DNA of 64,000 bases from Streptococcaceae bacterium AF54-32pH5A (GCA_027682205.1 JAQDAD010000001.1:496001-560000), one strand, 5' to 3'; positions 39,104 through 49,672 are shown, numbered from the stretch's first letter. The notes: generated by a model from the sequence alone, not told the origin. Numbers and translations are program-made.

Positions 39104-39303
39104 TCTAAACAAAGTTTTCTCTAAAGAACTTGTATATAAAGAAACCATTGTTTTAACACTTTCACATCTATCCTTACTATCAAAAATTAATTGATTAAAC
39201 ATTTTCTAAAAATTACTTGTTAAATATCCTTTTATATGATTTAGTTATCAATTTCATTCTATTAATTGTTACTTGAATTTATACCAACAATTTGATATAT
39301 GTT

Positions 39304-40134
39304 TTAACGAACTAAAAAATTAAGATGATTATCATTTTCATATTCCTCAAGGCTTTGGAACAGACTAGTATTTTTAAATGACTCTAAAGTGAAACTAGTT
39401 CTCAGTACTAACTCAACATCTTTACTTTTAATATTTTTTTCAATTCCAGAAGTGTTACAAATCACTTTAAATAATTCAGAAAAATCATGTCCTCTTGTAA
39501 TTAATTTTAGATCTGTAACGCAATGATAGTGTCCCTCAACAATAGACTGTTTCTCTGAATCGTAATTATTTTTTGACGGTCTATTTATTTCTTTTATAAT
39601 TTCTTCATTACAATCTAATTTTGATTTTCTATACAGTTCGTCAATAGAAATATTTTCGGTAATGAGTTCCCACCCCTCAGATGAATTTTTTTCTCTAAAA
39701 CAACTTATATACTTTAGTTTTTGAAATACTTTATTTCTCAACTCAAATACTTTCTCACCACCACAATAAAATTCAGTACATACACTTTCAAATGACTCAT
39801 TATTCATAGCTAACATAATCTCTAAACTATGATAATCATACAAAAATATTTTATTGCTACCAGAAATTAGATTACTATAGTCTTTATCTCGTATACCAAT
39901 AACTCTTTTATCACTCTGAAAATAATTAACAATTTCTTCAACGCCATCACATCCTGAAAACGATTCGAATCCATATGCCTTAGAATTAAATTTATTTTTA
40001 ATAAATTTTAAATCATCATCTCCCTCTACTATCACAAAAGTCTTAACTTTTTTATAGTCTTCCCCACATAAAAGTTTAATTTCAGAAATTATATCCTCTC
40101 GTTTGAGATTTCTTCTAATCGAATTTTTTTCCAT
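39304..40134 (-). CDS. ariB: AriB-like DUF4435 (TOPRIM) effector of a PARIS-type defence system
   Basis: 276 residues. A TOPRIM-type core is visible: FVIVEGDDDLKFI with Glu37, and IGIRDKDY with Asp83 and Asp85. This arrangement matches DUF4435 proteins, the effector partner in PARIS systems, where AriB is released by the AriA sensor when a phage anti-restriction protein appears; AriB has been reported to cleave tRNA. The gene order (ATPase first, effector second, 20-base overlap) agrees with PARIS. AGGAGAG precedes the start. Base composition is far more AT-rich than the neighbours, a sign of transfer. Other DUF4435-ATPase pairs exist, so the exact subtype is uncertain. Confidence 0.8.
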   Translation of the reverse strand: MEKNSIRRNLKREDIISEIKLLCGEDYKKVKTFVIVEGDDDLKFIKNKFNSKAYGFESFSGCDGVEEIVNYFQSDKRVIGIRDKDYSNLISGSNKIFLYDYHSLEIMLAMNNESFESVCTEFYCGGEKVFELRNKVFQKLKYISCFREKNSSEGWELITENISIDELYRKSKLDCNEEIIKEINRPSKNNYDSEKQSIVEGHYHCVTDLKLITRGHDFSELFKVICNTSGIEKNIKSKDVELVLRTSFTLESFKNTSLFQSLEEYENDNHLNFLVR

Positions 40135-41380
40135 ATAACTCTCCTAAATCAATTTGATTCTCCCAATGATTATTAATAATTTGTGGAGAGTGCGTGGCTA
40201 CTATTACATTCAACTTTTTGAATTTAATTATCTTATATAAATCATCCATAAATTTCTTCTGCCAAGCAATATGTAAGGATATCTCAGGTTCATCAATTAA
40301 TAATAAAGTATTTTCTGGAGTCTCGAAAATTAATTTATAAAATAAAATAATTTCCTGTTTTTCACCGGATGACAGCTGAGATAGGGAAATCTGTTTTCCT
40401 GTAAAATCAGTATCCTGAATAAAAATACCCTCTTCTCTTGAAATTGCAATCTCTTTGAAATTCAATTTCTCATTTATTATATCTGTAAATAATTCTAATT
40501 GATTAATAAAATTTTCATAAATTTGATATTTTTCATCAAAATCATCAAAATATATTTTTAATGCTTTTGAAAATTCTTCTTTAAACTCTAAATTACTCAA
40601 ATCTTGAATACGAGATAAATCAAACTTATTTAATTTTTGAAACTTTTCTGTCATCAATTCTATTTTCTGATTGAATTCATATTTTGAGGTAATTGCTTCT
40701 TTATTATTAAATAATCTTATGGGATAAGAACTATCTAATTCATTAGACTTTGAGGAATATTCTGAACTATTCCTATCCAAAAGAAGTTTAAATTTTTTAG
40801 GTAATTCTTTAATCTCATCCTTTAATCTCGATTCATCAAAACTATCAAATTCCTCGCTGACCAATCTTTGTTCTCTTATGTAAAATACCTTGCCTAATTC
40901 TTTCGAAAATTCTTTCAGAACATTAATCACAAACTTAATATTATTTTTTTGAGTAACCTCCTTTTTAGAATATCGTTCTATTAATGATACATAATTAAAA
41001 ACTTCATCCAAAGTTTTTCTATCCTCAAATTTTTTGTCAAAATTTTTGTTATAATATCTATTAAAAAAGGAGTCATTGCCTAAATATTTTTTAATATTTT
41101 TTAAATTGACGGAGTAATTTGTTTTATCATTTATTACTAGAGCTCCAGCTTTTTTTGTGATCTTTAATTGTTTTTCGCCAGAAATTAAAAAAATTACTTC
41201 TTCAAAATCTAAATTCAAAAAAAACGGAATACCTTTTTCTTTTTTATACAATTGGTATATAGAATCTAATATGGTTGATTTACCAAATCCATTTGGACCT
41301 GTAATAATGGTTAGTCCATCTTCTTTTAATTCTATACTATAATCAAATCGACCAAATAAAGCTTTGAATTGAATTTTCAT
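40115..41380 (-). CDS. ariA: AriA-like AAA/ABC-type ATPase sensor of a PARIS-type defence system
   Basis: 421 residues from the start at 41380 (MKIQFKALFGRFDYSIELKE), preceded by GAGGGTG; a TTG 18 codons earlier has no ribosome site. Walker A GPNGFGKST (28-36), a coiled-coil-like insertion (about 100-300), signature LSSGEKQ near 336, Walker B LLLIDEPEISLH (about 359-370) and ATHSPQ. This is the AAA15/21 type of ABC-ATPase found in AriA, RloC and OLD-like defence proteins; the absence of a nuclease domain of its own and the adjacent DUF4435 gene point to AriA. AT-rich. No promoter was resolved upstream. Confidence 0.82.
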   Translation of the reverse strand: MKIQFKALFGRFDYSIELKEDGLTIITGPNGFGKSTILDSIYQLYKKEKGIPFFLNLDFEEVIFLISGEKQLKITKKAGALVINDKTNYSVNLKNIKKYLGNDSFFNRYYNKNFDKKFEDRKTLDEVFNYVSLIERYSKKEVTQKNNIKFVINVLKEFSKELGKVFYIREQRLVSEEFDSFDESRLKDEIKELPKKFKLLLDRNSSEYSSKSNELDSSYPIRLFNNKEAITSKYEFNQKIELMTEKFQKLNKFDLSRIQDLSNLEFKEEFSKALKIYFDDFDEKYQIYENFINQLELFTDIINEKLNFKEIAISREEGIFIQDTDFTGKQISLSQLSSGEKQEIILFYKLIFETPENTLLLIDEPEISLHIAWQKKFMDDLYKIIKFKKLNVIVATHSPQIINNHWENQIDLGELYGKKFD

Positions 41381-42030
41381 AACTATCACCCTCTTTTTCA
41401 TTCCTGACATTAGATAACTAAAAATGTCTATCAACTTTAAGTAATTTTAAATATTTCATAAGCAATCATATAATTGAATTCTCTATTTTTAAAGTACAAA
41501 ATCTAACTAAAAGTCCAAGTGTTTTTACTATATTATATAGTTGATGTTAAATATCTTGTACACAATACTGTTTCCTTCATCTAATAATAACACTATAATC
41601 TTTTCTCTAATATATTCTCTAACTATCTGATCACCTAAGAAATCGATTTCATTATAACATCCTTTTTCTGTTTTTTCAAATTAGAAGAGAAATTATGTTT
41701 ACTAATCTTAGTAATAGATAAAATAGCAAATATTCAACTTTAAATAAATTGATAAAAACAAATTAACATCATTATTTATTCTATTAATTTTCTAAATTTG
41801 TTATTTCTATAATAAATTAACCCATTGATTTAATAATTTTAATAAACAAACAATTTTCTTGATTTCATTGAGCTTAATTTATTTAGTTTTAGATACTCTT
41901 TATAATTTCGAAGATGTACTTTCCCTACATTAAAAATCAAATACGTGAATAGCAATCTAACTATATATCATATCTCTTCATCAATTTAAAATGATTGACA
42001 AAGAACTTTAGAAAATTTCCTTTAGAAAAC
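41381..42030. other. AT-rich non-coding stretch upstream of ariA
   Basis: About 650 bases with no convincing ORF or RNA gene. It is very rich in A and T and presumably contains the ariA promoter; candidates such as TTGGAC...TACTTT are weak. There is no integrase, transposase or clear inverted repeat. Confidence 0.5.
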
Positions 42031-42058
42031 AAAGACCTACCCAAGCGGATAGATCTTT
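42031..42058 (-). terminator. Terminator of alaS
   Basis: AAAGATCTATCC-GCTT-GGGTAGGTCTTT: a 12-bp stem with two G-U pairs, right after the alaS stop. The same stem is repeated at 38650-38677. Confidence 0.85.
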
Positions 42059-42064
42059 ATTTTC

Positions 42065-44683
42065 TTACAATTTGCCTGCTACTGAATCCAATAATTCTTG
42101 GATTTTCGCTTGGTTGCTTCCTCCTGCCATGGCCATGTCTGGTTTACCACCACCACGTCCATCGACGATTGGAGCCAATTCTTTGACAAGGTTTCCTGCA
42201 TGAAGGTCTTTTGTCTTGCTTGCGACAAGGACATTGACTTTGTCTCCGATAGCCGCAACTAGAACAAGCAAGTCAGAGTAGTCTTTTTGTTTCCAGTTAT
42301 CCGCAAAGGTACGAAGGGCACCTGCGTCAGATACAGAAACTTGGCTCGCAATGTAACGGTGGCCCTTGACTTCCTTCACATCCTTGAAGACATCACCAGC
42401 AGCTGCGGCTGCGGCTTTTTCTTTCAATTCTGCATTTTCTTTTTGGAGTTGACGGAGTTGCTCTTGAAGTCCTTCTACTTTATGAGGTACTTCTTTGAGT
42501 TGAGGTGCTTTCAAGGTTGCTGCTACTGCTTTCAGAGCGTCTTCTTGCTCACGGTAGGCTTCAAAGGCTTCTTTACCAGTCACTGCCAAGATACGACGAG
42601 TTCCTGATCCAATCCCTTCTTCTTTGACAATCTTGAAGAGGCCAATTTCAGAAGTGTTGCCAACGTGGGTACCACCACAAAGCTCAACAGAATAGTCTCC
42701 GATGGTTACAACACGGACTTCCTTGCCATATTTCTCACCAAAGAGAGCCATAGCTCCCATTTCTTTAGCGGTCTCAATATCAGTCTCAACAGTCTTGACT
42801 GCAAGAGCTTCCCAGATTTTCTCATTGACTTGTTGTTCAATGGCACGCAATTCTTCAGGAGTCACTGCTTGAAAATGCGTAAAGTCAAAGCGAAGGAATT
42901 CGACTTCATTAAGTGAACCTGCTTGAGTTGCGTGGCTACCAAGGATATTGTGAAGGGCAGCGTGAAGCAAGTGAGTCGCTGTGTGGTTCTTCATCACACG
43001 AAGACGACGGTCAGTATCAATTGCCAAAGTATATTCTGCATTTAAAGTAAGCGGAGCATGGACTTCAACTGTATGAAGCGGTTGGCCGTTTGGTGCTTTT
43101 TGAACATCTGTTACAGTAGCCACGATGTTTCCTGCAGTGTCCAAGATTTGACCGTGGTCAGCCACCTGTCCACCCATTTCAGCGTAGAACGGAGTCTCAG
43201 CAAAGATGAGAGAGGCAGTTCCTTCAGAGGCATTTTCTACCTCTGTATTGTCCGCTACAATGGCCACCAATTTTGAAGACAATTGTGATGCTTCATAGTT
43301 AAAGATACTTTCAACTGTGATGTTCTGAAGGGTTTCATTTTGCATACCCATTGAACCACCTTTAACAGCTGACGCACGCGCACGTTCTTGCTGCTCTTTC
43401 ATGGCTGCTTCAAAACCTTCACGGTCTACCGTCATACCAGCTTCTTCTGCGATTTCTTCTGTCAATTCAACTGGGAATCCATAAGTATCGTAGAGTTTGA
43501 AGACATCTTGTCCAGCGATGACGCTTTGACCTTTCGCTTTCAAGTCCGCTACAATGGTTTCTGCAAAGTGTTGACCTGAATGAAGGGTACGAGCAAATGA
43601 CTCTTCCTCGCTCTTAACGATTTTCTCTATAAAGTCACGTTTCTCAAGCACTTCTGGGTAATAGCTTTCCATGATTTTTCCAACAGTCGGAACGAGTTTG
43701 TAAAGGAAAGGCTCGTTGATACCCAATTTTTGACCATGCATAGAAGCACGACGGAGGAGACGACGAAGGACATAACCACGACCTTCATTTCCAGGAAGGG
43801 CACCATCACCGATGGCAAATGAAAGCGAACGGATATGGTCCGCAATGACCTTGAAGCTCATGTTGTCGCCATCTTGGTCATAGACCTTACCTGACAATTT
43901 CTCAACTTCACGAATGATCGGCATGAAGAGGTCTGTTTCAAAGTTTGTCTTAGCACCTTGGATAACGGCTACCAAACGCTCCAAACCAGCGCCCGTATCG
44001 ATGTTTTTGTATGGCAATTCCTTGTATTCGCTACGAGGAACAGCAGGGTCTGCGTTAAATTGTGACAAAACAATGTTCCAGATTTCGATGTAACGGTCGT
44101 TTTCGATATCTTCTGCAAGAAGGCGAATACCGATATTTTCTGGGTCAAAGGCTTCCCCACGGTCAAAGAAAATCTCTGTATCTGGTCCAGAAGGTCCTGC
44201 ACCGATTTCCCAGAAGTTATCTTCGATTGGGATCAAGTGACTTGGATCCACGCCCACTTCAATCCAGCGGTTGTAAGAATCTTTATCATCTGGATAGTAA
44301 GTCATGTAAAGTTTTTCAGCTGGAAAATCAAACCATTCTGGGCTTGTCAAGAGCTCATAAGCCCAAGTGATAGCCTCATCACGGAAGTAATCGCCGATAG
44401 AGAAGTTCCCCAACATTTCAAACATAGTGTGGTGACGCGCAGTCTTCCCTACGTTTTCGATGTCGTTGGTACGGATGGCTTTTTGGGCATTGGTAATACG
44501 CGGATTTTCAGGGATGATGGTTCCGTCAAAGTATTTCTTAAGAGTTGCTACCCCAGAGTTGATCCACAAAAGTGTTGGGTCGTTTACTGGAACCAAACTC
44601 ACTGATGGTTCTACAGAGTGGCCTTTGCTTGCCCAGAAATCCAGCCACATTTGGCGAACTTGAGCACTAGATAGTTGTTTCAT
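42065..44683 (-). CDS. alaS: Alanine-tRNA ligase
   Basis: 872 residues. The class II core near the N-terminus has [20 protein letters not shown] and [18 protein letters not shown]; the editing domain has [11 protein letters not shown] and the CGGTH zinc motif; the C-terminal DHHA1/C-Ala domain ends in SVAGKL. It is the complete, functional copy; the fragment at 38790-39103 repeats its last ~310 bases. It is transcribed with the LURP-one-like gene from a T-box-controlled promoter. Confidence 0.98.
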   Translation of the reverse strand: MKQLSSAQVRQMWLDFWASKGHSVEPSVSLVPVNDPTLLWINSGVATLKKYFDGTIIPENPRITNAQKAIRTNDIENVGKTARHHTMFEMLGNFSIGDYFRDEAITWAYELLTSPEWFDFPAEKLYMTYYPDDKDSYNRWIEVGVDPSHLIPIEDNFWEIGAGPSGPDTEIFFDRGEAFDPENIGIRLLAEDIENDRYIEIWNIVLSQFNADPAVPRSEYKELPYKNIDTGAGLERLVAVIQGAKTNFETDLFMPIIREVEKLSGKVYDQDGDNMSFKVIADHIRSLSFAIGDGALPGNEGRGYVLRRLLRRASMHGQKLGINEPFLYKLVPTVGKIMESYYPEVLEKRDFIEKIVKSEEESFARTLHSGQHFAETIVADLKAKGQSVIAGQDVFKLYDTYGFPVELTEEIAEEAGMTVDREGFEAAMKEQQERARASAVKGGSMGMQNETLQNITVESIFNYEASQLSSKLVAIVADNTEVENASEGTASLIFAETPFYAEMGGQVADHGQILDTAGNIVATVTDVQKAPNGQPLHTVEVHAPLTLNAEYTLAIDTDRRLRVMKNHTATHLLHAALHNILGSHATQAGSLNEVEFLRFDFTHFQAVTPEELRAIEQQVNEKIWEALAVKTVETDIETAKEMGAMALFGEKYGKEVRVVTIGDYSVELCGGTHVGNTSEIGLFKIVKEEGIGSGTRRILAVTGKEAFEAYREQEDALKAVAATLKAPQLKEVPHKVEGLQEQLRQLQKENAELKEKAAAAAAGDVFKDVKEVKGHRYIASQVSVSDAGALRTFADNWKQKDYSDLLVLVAAIGDKVNVLVASKTKDLHAGNLVKELAPIVDGRGGGKPDMAMAGGSNQAKIQELLDSVAGKL

Positions 44684-44704
44684 AATATCTCCTTATTTAC
44701 TTAT

Positions 44705-45190
44705 TTAATTTGATTGGCTTTCCAGCATTTCTACATAGTCAATTGCGACACAGAGGGAAATGACTAGGTCTGCATAAGAGTCTTCATAGACGGTTACGGT
44801 GTAAGTTGAGGTTAAATGGAAAATCTCTTTCCGAATCTCGGCGACAAGTTGATCTCGGTCATCCAGCAATTTGAAATTCAAATCCCAGATATTGCCCTCG
44901 ATACGAAGCCCCAGATCATCAAACTCATACTTATCTCGCCAGAAGGTCAACTTCTTACGAATGACGAAATTTGACCCGTTCCGTAACTGAATGTTAAAGC
45001 GAGGAAGCAAAGTGAAAAATTCTTTGCTGATTTCACTGACTTGCTCACCATAGGCGTCATAGATGGTAAAGGTTTTAGGAATTTGGAAAAAAGATCCCTC
45101 CACCTGATAGTTCACTACTCCTCTATCATCCTTGATATCAAAGCGTTCGCCTCCAAGACGAAACTTTTGTTTCACGAGAAATGTCTTCAT
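44705..45190 (-). CDS. LURP-one-related (DUF567/YxjI) family protein
   Basis: 161 residues from the start at 45190 (MKTFLVKQKFRLGGERFDIK, with GGAGGTG upstream). Beta-rich repeats such as FTIYDAYGEQVSEI and FVIRKKLTFWRDKYEF are typical of the tubby-like LURP-one fold, possibly phospholipid-binding. It lies between the T-box and alaS, 21 bases before alaS, so it is induced by alanine-tRNA shortage along with alaS. The function in streptococci is unknown. Confidence 0.82.
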   Translation of the reverse strand: MKTFLVKQKFRLGGERFDIKDDRGVVNYQVEGSFFQIPKTFTIYDAYGEQVSEISKEFFTLLPRFNIQLRNGSNFVIRKKLTFWRDKYEFDDLGLRIEGNIWDLNFKLLDDRDQLVAEIRKEIFHLTSTYTVTVYEDSYADLVISLCVAIDYVEMLESQSN

Positions 45191-45208
45191 AAACACCTCC
45201 AAAAATCA

Positions 45209-45380
45209 AAAGACAAGCCATATCACGAAGGGCGAAAAACCGCGGTACCACCTTCATTCAATGAACTTGTCATTCTCTTATTCTTATGCAATTGTCTGAT
45301 TGAGTAGCATGACTTCCTAGCTTAGATGGCTCGCAGCACCGCCAATTCTCTGGACTAAGGCAACTGAAAATCAATTCTCA
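45209..45380 (-). promoter_or_regulatory. T-box riboswitch (alanine)
   Basis: The leader contains the T-box sequence GGTGGTACCGCG (45241-45252), a terminator/antiterminator region with CGCGGTTTTTCGCCCTT, and upstream an AGAG-containing stem I with GCTA in TCTAAGCTAGGA as the likely Ala (GCU) specifier. Uncharged tRNA-Ala would favour readthrough into the LURP-one-like gene and alaS. Confidence 0.9.
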
Positions 45381-45388
45381 ACTTTTTT

Positions 45389-45417
45389 ATTATATCGTTT
45401 TTTTAAGTCTGCGTCAA
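45389..45417 (-). promoter_or_regulatory. Promoter of the T-box-alaS operon
   Basis: Leftward -35 TTGACG (45412-45417), 17-nt spacer, -10 TATAAT (45389-45394). Confidence 0.88.
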
Positions 45418-45463
45418 CTGGAAATCATCTCCATTGAATCATACCCATTCCCTACATCTCAGA

Positions 45464-45730
45464 TTACTTTTTCAGAATATATTTTTTCAGAATATATTTT
45501 TTCTTACTGCTATCACTCTTTTTATCCCAACTTTTATTCCAAATTTTTGAATTGCTAAAGATAGCTTCGAAAATATTTACAAATATAAAGTACCCTATCA
45601 CCAAATGTATGGAATCAGTTGTTAGGTATTGTCTATCCAAGCCATCCTTTAAATGGATTAGTATAGCTGTTTGTTGAACAATCAAAAAGGTTGGCCAAAA
45701 ACTTTTTTTGAAAAAAGTAGATATTTTCAT
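45464..45730 (-). CDS. Small predicted membrane protein (88 aa)
   Basis: Two hydrophobic segments (about 10-28 and 40-60) and a Lys-rich tail KKKYILKKYILKK. The tail is encoded by a perfect tandem 15-bp repeat (45473-45502), so length may vary. No family is recognised. It is isolated, with no operon partner; a weak candidate gene. Confidence 0.4.
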   Translation of the reverse strand: MKISTFFKKSFWPTFLIVQQTAILIHLKDGLDRQYLTTDSIHLVIGYFIFVNIFEAIFSNSKIWNKSWDKKSDSSKKKYILKKYILKK

Positions 45731-45837
45731 GATTTGTTACCGTTTTCTATTAAGATAAGATTAGTATACTACTAGGCAAGCAAATAAGCAACTGGAATAG
45801 AAAAAGATAAGGCTGTAAAAGTTGACTTCTATTAAAA

Positions 45838-45865
45838 AAACGAACCAGCGTCAACTGATTCGTTT
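45838..45865 (-). terminator. Terminator after potD
   Basis: AAACGAATCAG-TTGACG-CTGGTTCGTTT (11 bp, one G-U) followed by TTTTAA; ends the murB-pot operon. Confidence 0.85.
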
Positions 45866-45880
45866 CATGATGGATAACTC

Positions 45881-46951
45881 CTACTTCCGATACATTTTAA
45901 ACTGGAGGAAGAGGTCGCTATATTTGCCTGTCCATTTATGGTCAAATTTCTCATAAACTTCTAGGTGTTTCATGGTATCAGCGTCTGGATAGAAGCCCTT
46001 GTCTTCCTTGGTCTCCTCTGGGAGCATTTCTTTAGCTGATAGATTTGGTGTTGCATAGCCCACATACTCCGCATTTTTCAGAGCATTTTCGGGTTTCAAC
46101 ATGAAGTTGATAAAGGCATAGGCTGCATCTTGGTTTTTCACGGTTTTTGGAATGACCATGTTATCAAACCAGAGATTGCTGGCCTCAGTCGGAACGACAT
46201 ATTTGAGGTTAGGATTTTTCTCCAACATCTGGCTGGCTTCCCCAGAGAAGGTCACTCCGATAGCAGCATTGTTCTGAATCATATAACCCTTCATCTCGTC
46301 CGCCACAATAGCCTTGATATTTGGGGTCAATTTGTAGAGCTTATCCACTGTCTCTTCCAACTGCTGAGGATCCTTTGAGTTGAGGCTGTAACCGAGCGAG
46401 TTAAGTCCGAGTCCCAGTACTTCACGCGCCCCATCAAAGAGCATAATGGAATCCTTATACTCTGGCTTCCAGAGATCATCCCAATGCTCAGGAGCCTCAT
46501 CTACCATGGTTTCGTTGTAGACAATTCCCAAGGTACCCCAGAAATAAGGAATAGAGAATTTATTGCCTGGATCAAAAGATTGGTTGAGGAACTCAGGTCC
46601 GATATTTTCGATTCCTTCAATTTTTGAATAATCAAGTGGAACCAAGAGGTCTTCATCCTTCATCTTGTTGATCATGTACTCACTTGGAATAGCAATATCG
46701 TAGGTTGTTCCGCCTTGCTTGATCTTAGTGTACATGGCTTCGTTGGAATCAAAGGTTTCATACTGGACTTGGATTCCTGTTTCTTCTGTGAATTGCTCTA
46801 AGAGTTCGGGATCAATGTAGTCTCCCCAGTTGTAGATAACCAGTTTTTGACTATCACGACTGTTGATTTTACTATCTAGATGGTGGGCAATCCCCCACAA
46901 GACAAGGATAATTGCTGCAATTCCTGCTAAAAATGAATAGAGTTTTTTCAT
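45881..46951 (-). CDS. potD: Spermidine/putrescine ABC transporter substrate-binding protein
   Basis: 356 residues. N-terminal membrane anchor/signal (about 5-22) without a lipobox Cys, then the periplasmic-type binding domain with VIYNWGDYIDPELLEQFTEE and YDIAIPSEYMI. Polyamine-binding positions are in the family pattern. It overlaps potC by 4 bases and is the last gene of the operon. Confidence 0.96.
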   Translation of the reverse strand: MKKLYSFLAGIAAIILVLWGIAHHLDSKINSRDSQKLVIYNWGDYIDPELLEQFTEETGIQVQYETFDSNEAMYTKIKQGGTTYDIAIPSEYMINKMKDEDLLVPLDYSKIEGIENIGPEFLNQSFDPGNKFSIPYFWGTLGIVYNETMVDEAPEHWDDLWKPEYKDSIMLFDGAREVLGLGLNSLGYSLNSKDPQQLEETVDKLYKLTPNIKAIVADEMKGYMIQNNAAIGVTFSGEASQMLEKNPNLKYVVPTEASNLWFDNMVIPKTVKNQDAAYAFINFMLKPENALKNAEYVGYATPNLSAKEMLPEETKEDKGFYPDADTMKHLEVYEKFDHKWTGKYSDLFLQFKMYRK

Positions 46952-47721
46952 GCTTGCTCCTCCTTCTCACGTGAGATAAAGTAATATCCAACAACTAGGA
47001 TAATACTAAAAAGAAAGACGAGAGCAGACAGGGCATTGATTTCTAACGAAATCCCCTTCCGAGCACGAGAGTATATCTCGACTGACAGGGTTGAAAAGCC
47101 ATTTCCCGTCACAAAGAAGGTCACGGCAAAGTCATCCAGCGAATAGGTAAAGGCCATGAAATAACCTGCAATGATAGACGGAGTCAGGTAAGGAAGCATG
47201 ATTTCCTTGAACATCTGAAATTGACTGGCTCCCAAGTCATAAGCCGCTTGAATCATATCTCCGTTCATTTCCTTAAGGCGAGGTAGAACCATCAAGACCA
47301 CAATTGGGATGGAGAAGGCCACGTGACTAGATAGAACCGTCAAAAATCCAAGTGAAAACTTAAGCTGGGTAAAGAGAATCAAGAAGCTAGCACCAATCAT
47401 AACATCAGGCGCAACCATGAGGATGTTATTGAGTGATAAAAAGGCTTCTTGGTATTTCTTACGAGACTGGTAAATGTAAATAGCACCGAAAGTCCCAATA
47501 ACGGTCGCAATCAAGGCTGATAGAAAGGCCAAGAAAAAGGTTTGGGTGAGGATCAACATAAGACGACCATCACCAAACATGGTTTGAAAATGGCTCAAGC
47601 TAAAACCAGTAAAGCTGTTCATATCATCACCAGCATTAAAGGCATAGCCAATCAGGTAAAAAATTGGCAAATATAGGATGATAAAGACAAAGGCTAGATA
47701 GAGATTGGCAAATTTTTTCAT
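46948..47721 (-). CDS. potC: Spermidine/putrescine ABC transporter permease
   Basis: 257 residues from the start at 47721 ([28 protein letters not shown] upstream). Six helices and the permease loop AAYDLGASQFQMFKEIMLPY that docks the ATPase. Overlaps potB by 4 bases. Confidence 0.95.
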   Translation of the reverse strand: MKKFANLYLAFVFIILYLPIFYLIGYAFNAGDDMNSFTGFSLSHFQTMFGDGRLMLILTQTFFLAFLSALIATVIGTFGAIYIYQSRKKYQEAFLSLNNILMVAPDVMIGASFLILFTQLKFSLGFLTVLSSHVAFSIPIVVLMVLPRLKEMNGDMIQAAYDLGASQFQMFKEIMLPYLTPSIIAGYFMAFTYSLDDFAVTFFVTGNGFSTLSVEIYSRARKGISLEINALSALVFLFSIILVVGYYFISREKEEQA

Positions 47722-48524
47722 CGTTCTCTCCTTTCCTTGGTCACCCACATGGTGATAAACATGGTCAGGATGAGAATCACACCGATGGTTGAACCCATAC
47801 CGTAGTTGTCATTTGTCAGGAAGTTCTGCTCAATAGCCGTCCCCAAGGTGATAACGCGGTTCCCACCAATCAAACGTGTCAGCATGAAGAGGCTCAAGCT
47901 AGGGATAAAGACGGACTGAACCCCACTTCGCACACCATTCATAGATAGAGGGAAGATGACATGGCGGAAGGTTTCCCACTTGGTTGCACCGAGGTCATAG
48001 CTGGCATTGATTAGATTATTGTCCATATCATCCAAAACATTGAAAATTGGCAAAATCATAAATGGAAGCTCGATGTAGCTTGCGACAAAAATAAAGGAGA
48101 AATCCGTAAAGAGCAACTGTTGCGAACCGATTCCGATAAATTCTAAGAATTGGTTAATGGAGCCATTTTGACCAAAAATCCCAATAAAGGCATAGGCCTT
48201 AAGGAGTAGGTTGATCCAGGTTGGCAGGATAATCAGCATGAGCCAGAGTTGACGGTGTTTGAGACGAGTCAAAAAGAGGGCTGTCGGATAGCTGATGAGA
48301 AGCGTCACCACGGTCACAATCCCAGCATAGAGCACAGAGTTGAAGCTCATTTTAAGGTAGGTCAAGTTTTGTGACGCAAAGTAAGATTTATAGTTTTCTA
48401 AACTAAACTGCCCTTCAATGTTGAAAAAGGATTGTCCAAAAATCAAGATCAAGGGTGCGAGGACAAAGAGGGCAATCCAAAGCATGTAGGGCACTACAAA
48501 GAGTTTAGAGGTTGTTTTCTTCAT
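47718..48524 (-). CDS. potB: Spermidine/putrescine ABC transporter permease
   Basis: 268 residues, six helices, EAA-type loop [20 protein letters not shown]. It overlaps the potA end by 20 bases, so coupled translation is likely. Confidence 0.95.
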   Translation of the reverse strand: MKKTTSKLFVVPYMLWIALFVLAPLILIFGQSFFNIEGQFSLENYKSYFASQNLTYLKMSFNSVLYAGIVTVVTLLISYPTALFLTRLKHRQLWLMLIILPTWINLLLKAYAFIGIFGQNGSINQFLEFIGIGSQQLLFTDFSFIFVASYIELPFMILPIFNVLDDMDNNLINASYDLGATKWETFRHVIFPLSMNGVRSGVQSVFIPSLSLFMLTRLIGGNRVITLGTAIEQNFLTNDNYGMGSTIGVILILTMFITMWVTKERRER

Positions 48525-49662
48525 CTCTTTCCTCCTCGATCGCGTTAATCAGACCTGCTTCTTGCTCTTCGATTTCTACGTATTCTTCGATACGAGCATC
48601 GAACTCTTCTTCGGTTTCGTTGAGACGCATGATGTGGATGTCTTCTGGTTCAAAGTCCAGACCAATTTCCTCACCAACGATGGCCTTACGAGTCGAGTGG
48701 ATCATCCATTCATTACCGAGTTCGTCATAGGCGATAATTTCGTAGTGAACCCCACGGAAAAGCTGGGTATCGACCTTAACTTGGAGCTTGCCTTCTTCAG
48801 GAAGGGTAATGCGCAAGTCTTCTGGACGAATGACAACTTCAACAGGTTCATTTGGCTTCATCCCACCATCGACCGCTTCAAAGCGTTTGCCGTTAAACTC
48901 AACCAAGTAGTCCTCAATCATAGTTCCTTGCAAGATGTTGGACTCACCGATAAAGGTGGCAACAAAATGGTTGATTGGCTCATCATAGATATCTACAGGT
49001 GTTCCAGACTGAACAATCTCACCATCGTTCATAACGAAAATCCAGTCACTCATAGCCAGGGCTTCTTCCTGATCGTGAGTGACAAAGACAAAGGTAATCC
49101 CCAATCGTTGTTGCAGTTCACGCAGTTCGTACTGCATGTCTGTCCGCAACTTCAAGTCCAGCGCTGATAAAGGCTCATCCAACAAAACCACACGGGGTTG
49201 GTTGATGATAGCACGGGCAATGGCTACACGCTGACGTTGTCCTCCAGAGAGCTTACGGATGGAACGTTTTTCGTAACCTTCTAACTGAACCATCTTGAGA
49301 ACTTCCGCTACGCGTTGTTCGATTTCTTTCTTGTCGATTTTACGCAAGCGGAGTGGAAAGGCAACATTTTCAAACACATTCATATGTGGAAACAAGGCAT
49401 AGGATTGGAAGACCGTATGGACGTCTCGCTTGTTGGTTGGGATGTCGTTGATCCGTACCCCATCCAGTAAAATATCCCCTGTTGTCGCATCCAGTAAACC
49501 TGCAATAATGTTTAGTATGGTTGATTTTCCTGAACCAGATGCGCCTAAAAGAGTGTAGAACTTCCCTTCTTCCAACTCAAAGTTGATGTCTTTGAGAACC
49601 TTGGTGTTGCTGTCTTCAAAAACCTTAGAGACGTTTTTGAATTCGATAATTGGTTTTTTCAA
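48505..49662 (-). CDS. potA: Spermidine/putrescine ABC transporter ATPase
   Basis: 385 residues with Walker [11 protein letters not shown]-loop [10 protein letters not shown], signature LSGGQRQR, Walker [13 protein letters not shown] and a C-terminal TOBE domain (about 275-350). The start codon is TTG at 49662 ([12 protein letters not shown] follows). AAGGA lies about 11 bases upstream, somewhat far. An ATG in another frame at 49671 opens a 14-codon ORF running over this start. Confidence 0.95.
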   Translation of the reverse strand: MKKPIIEFKNVSKVFEDSNTKVLKDINFELEEGKFYTLLGASGSGKSTILNIIAGLLDATTGDILLDGVRINDIPTNKRDVHTVFQSYALFPHMNVFENVAFPLRLRKIDKKEIEQRVAEVLKMVQLEGYEKRSIRKLSGGQRQRVAIARAIINQPRVVLLDEPLSALDLKLRTDMQYELRELQQRLGITFVFVTHDQEEALAMSDWIFVMNDGEIVQSGTPVDIYDEPINHFVATFIGESNILQGTMIEDYLVEFNGKRFEAVDGGMKPNEPVEVVIRPEDLRITLPEEGKLQVKVDTQLFRGVHYEIIAYDELGNEWMIHSTRKAIVGEEIGLDFEPEDIHIMRLNETEEEFDARIEEYVEIEEQEAGLINAIEEERDEENNL

Positions 49663-49672
49663 TTGGCATAAA

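Noticed and set aside
38650..42058. Composite transposon or integrase-driven island around ariAB
   Set aside because: No transposase, integrase or terminal inverted repeats are visible, and the flanking repeats are alaS sequence rather than insertion elements.
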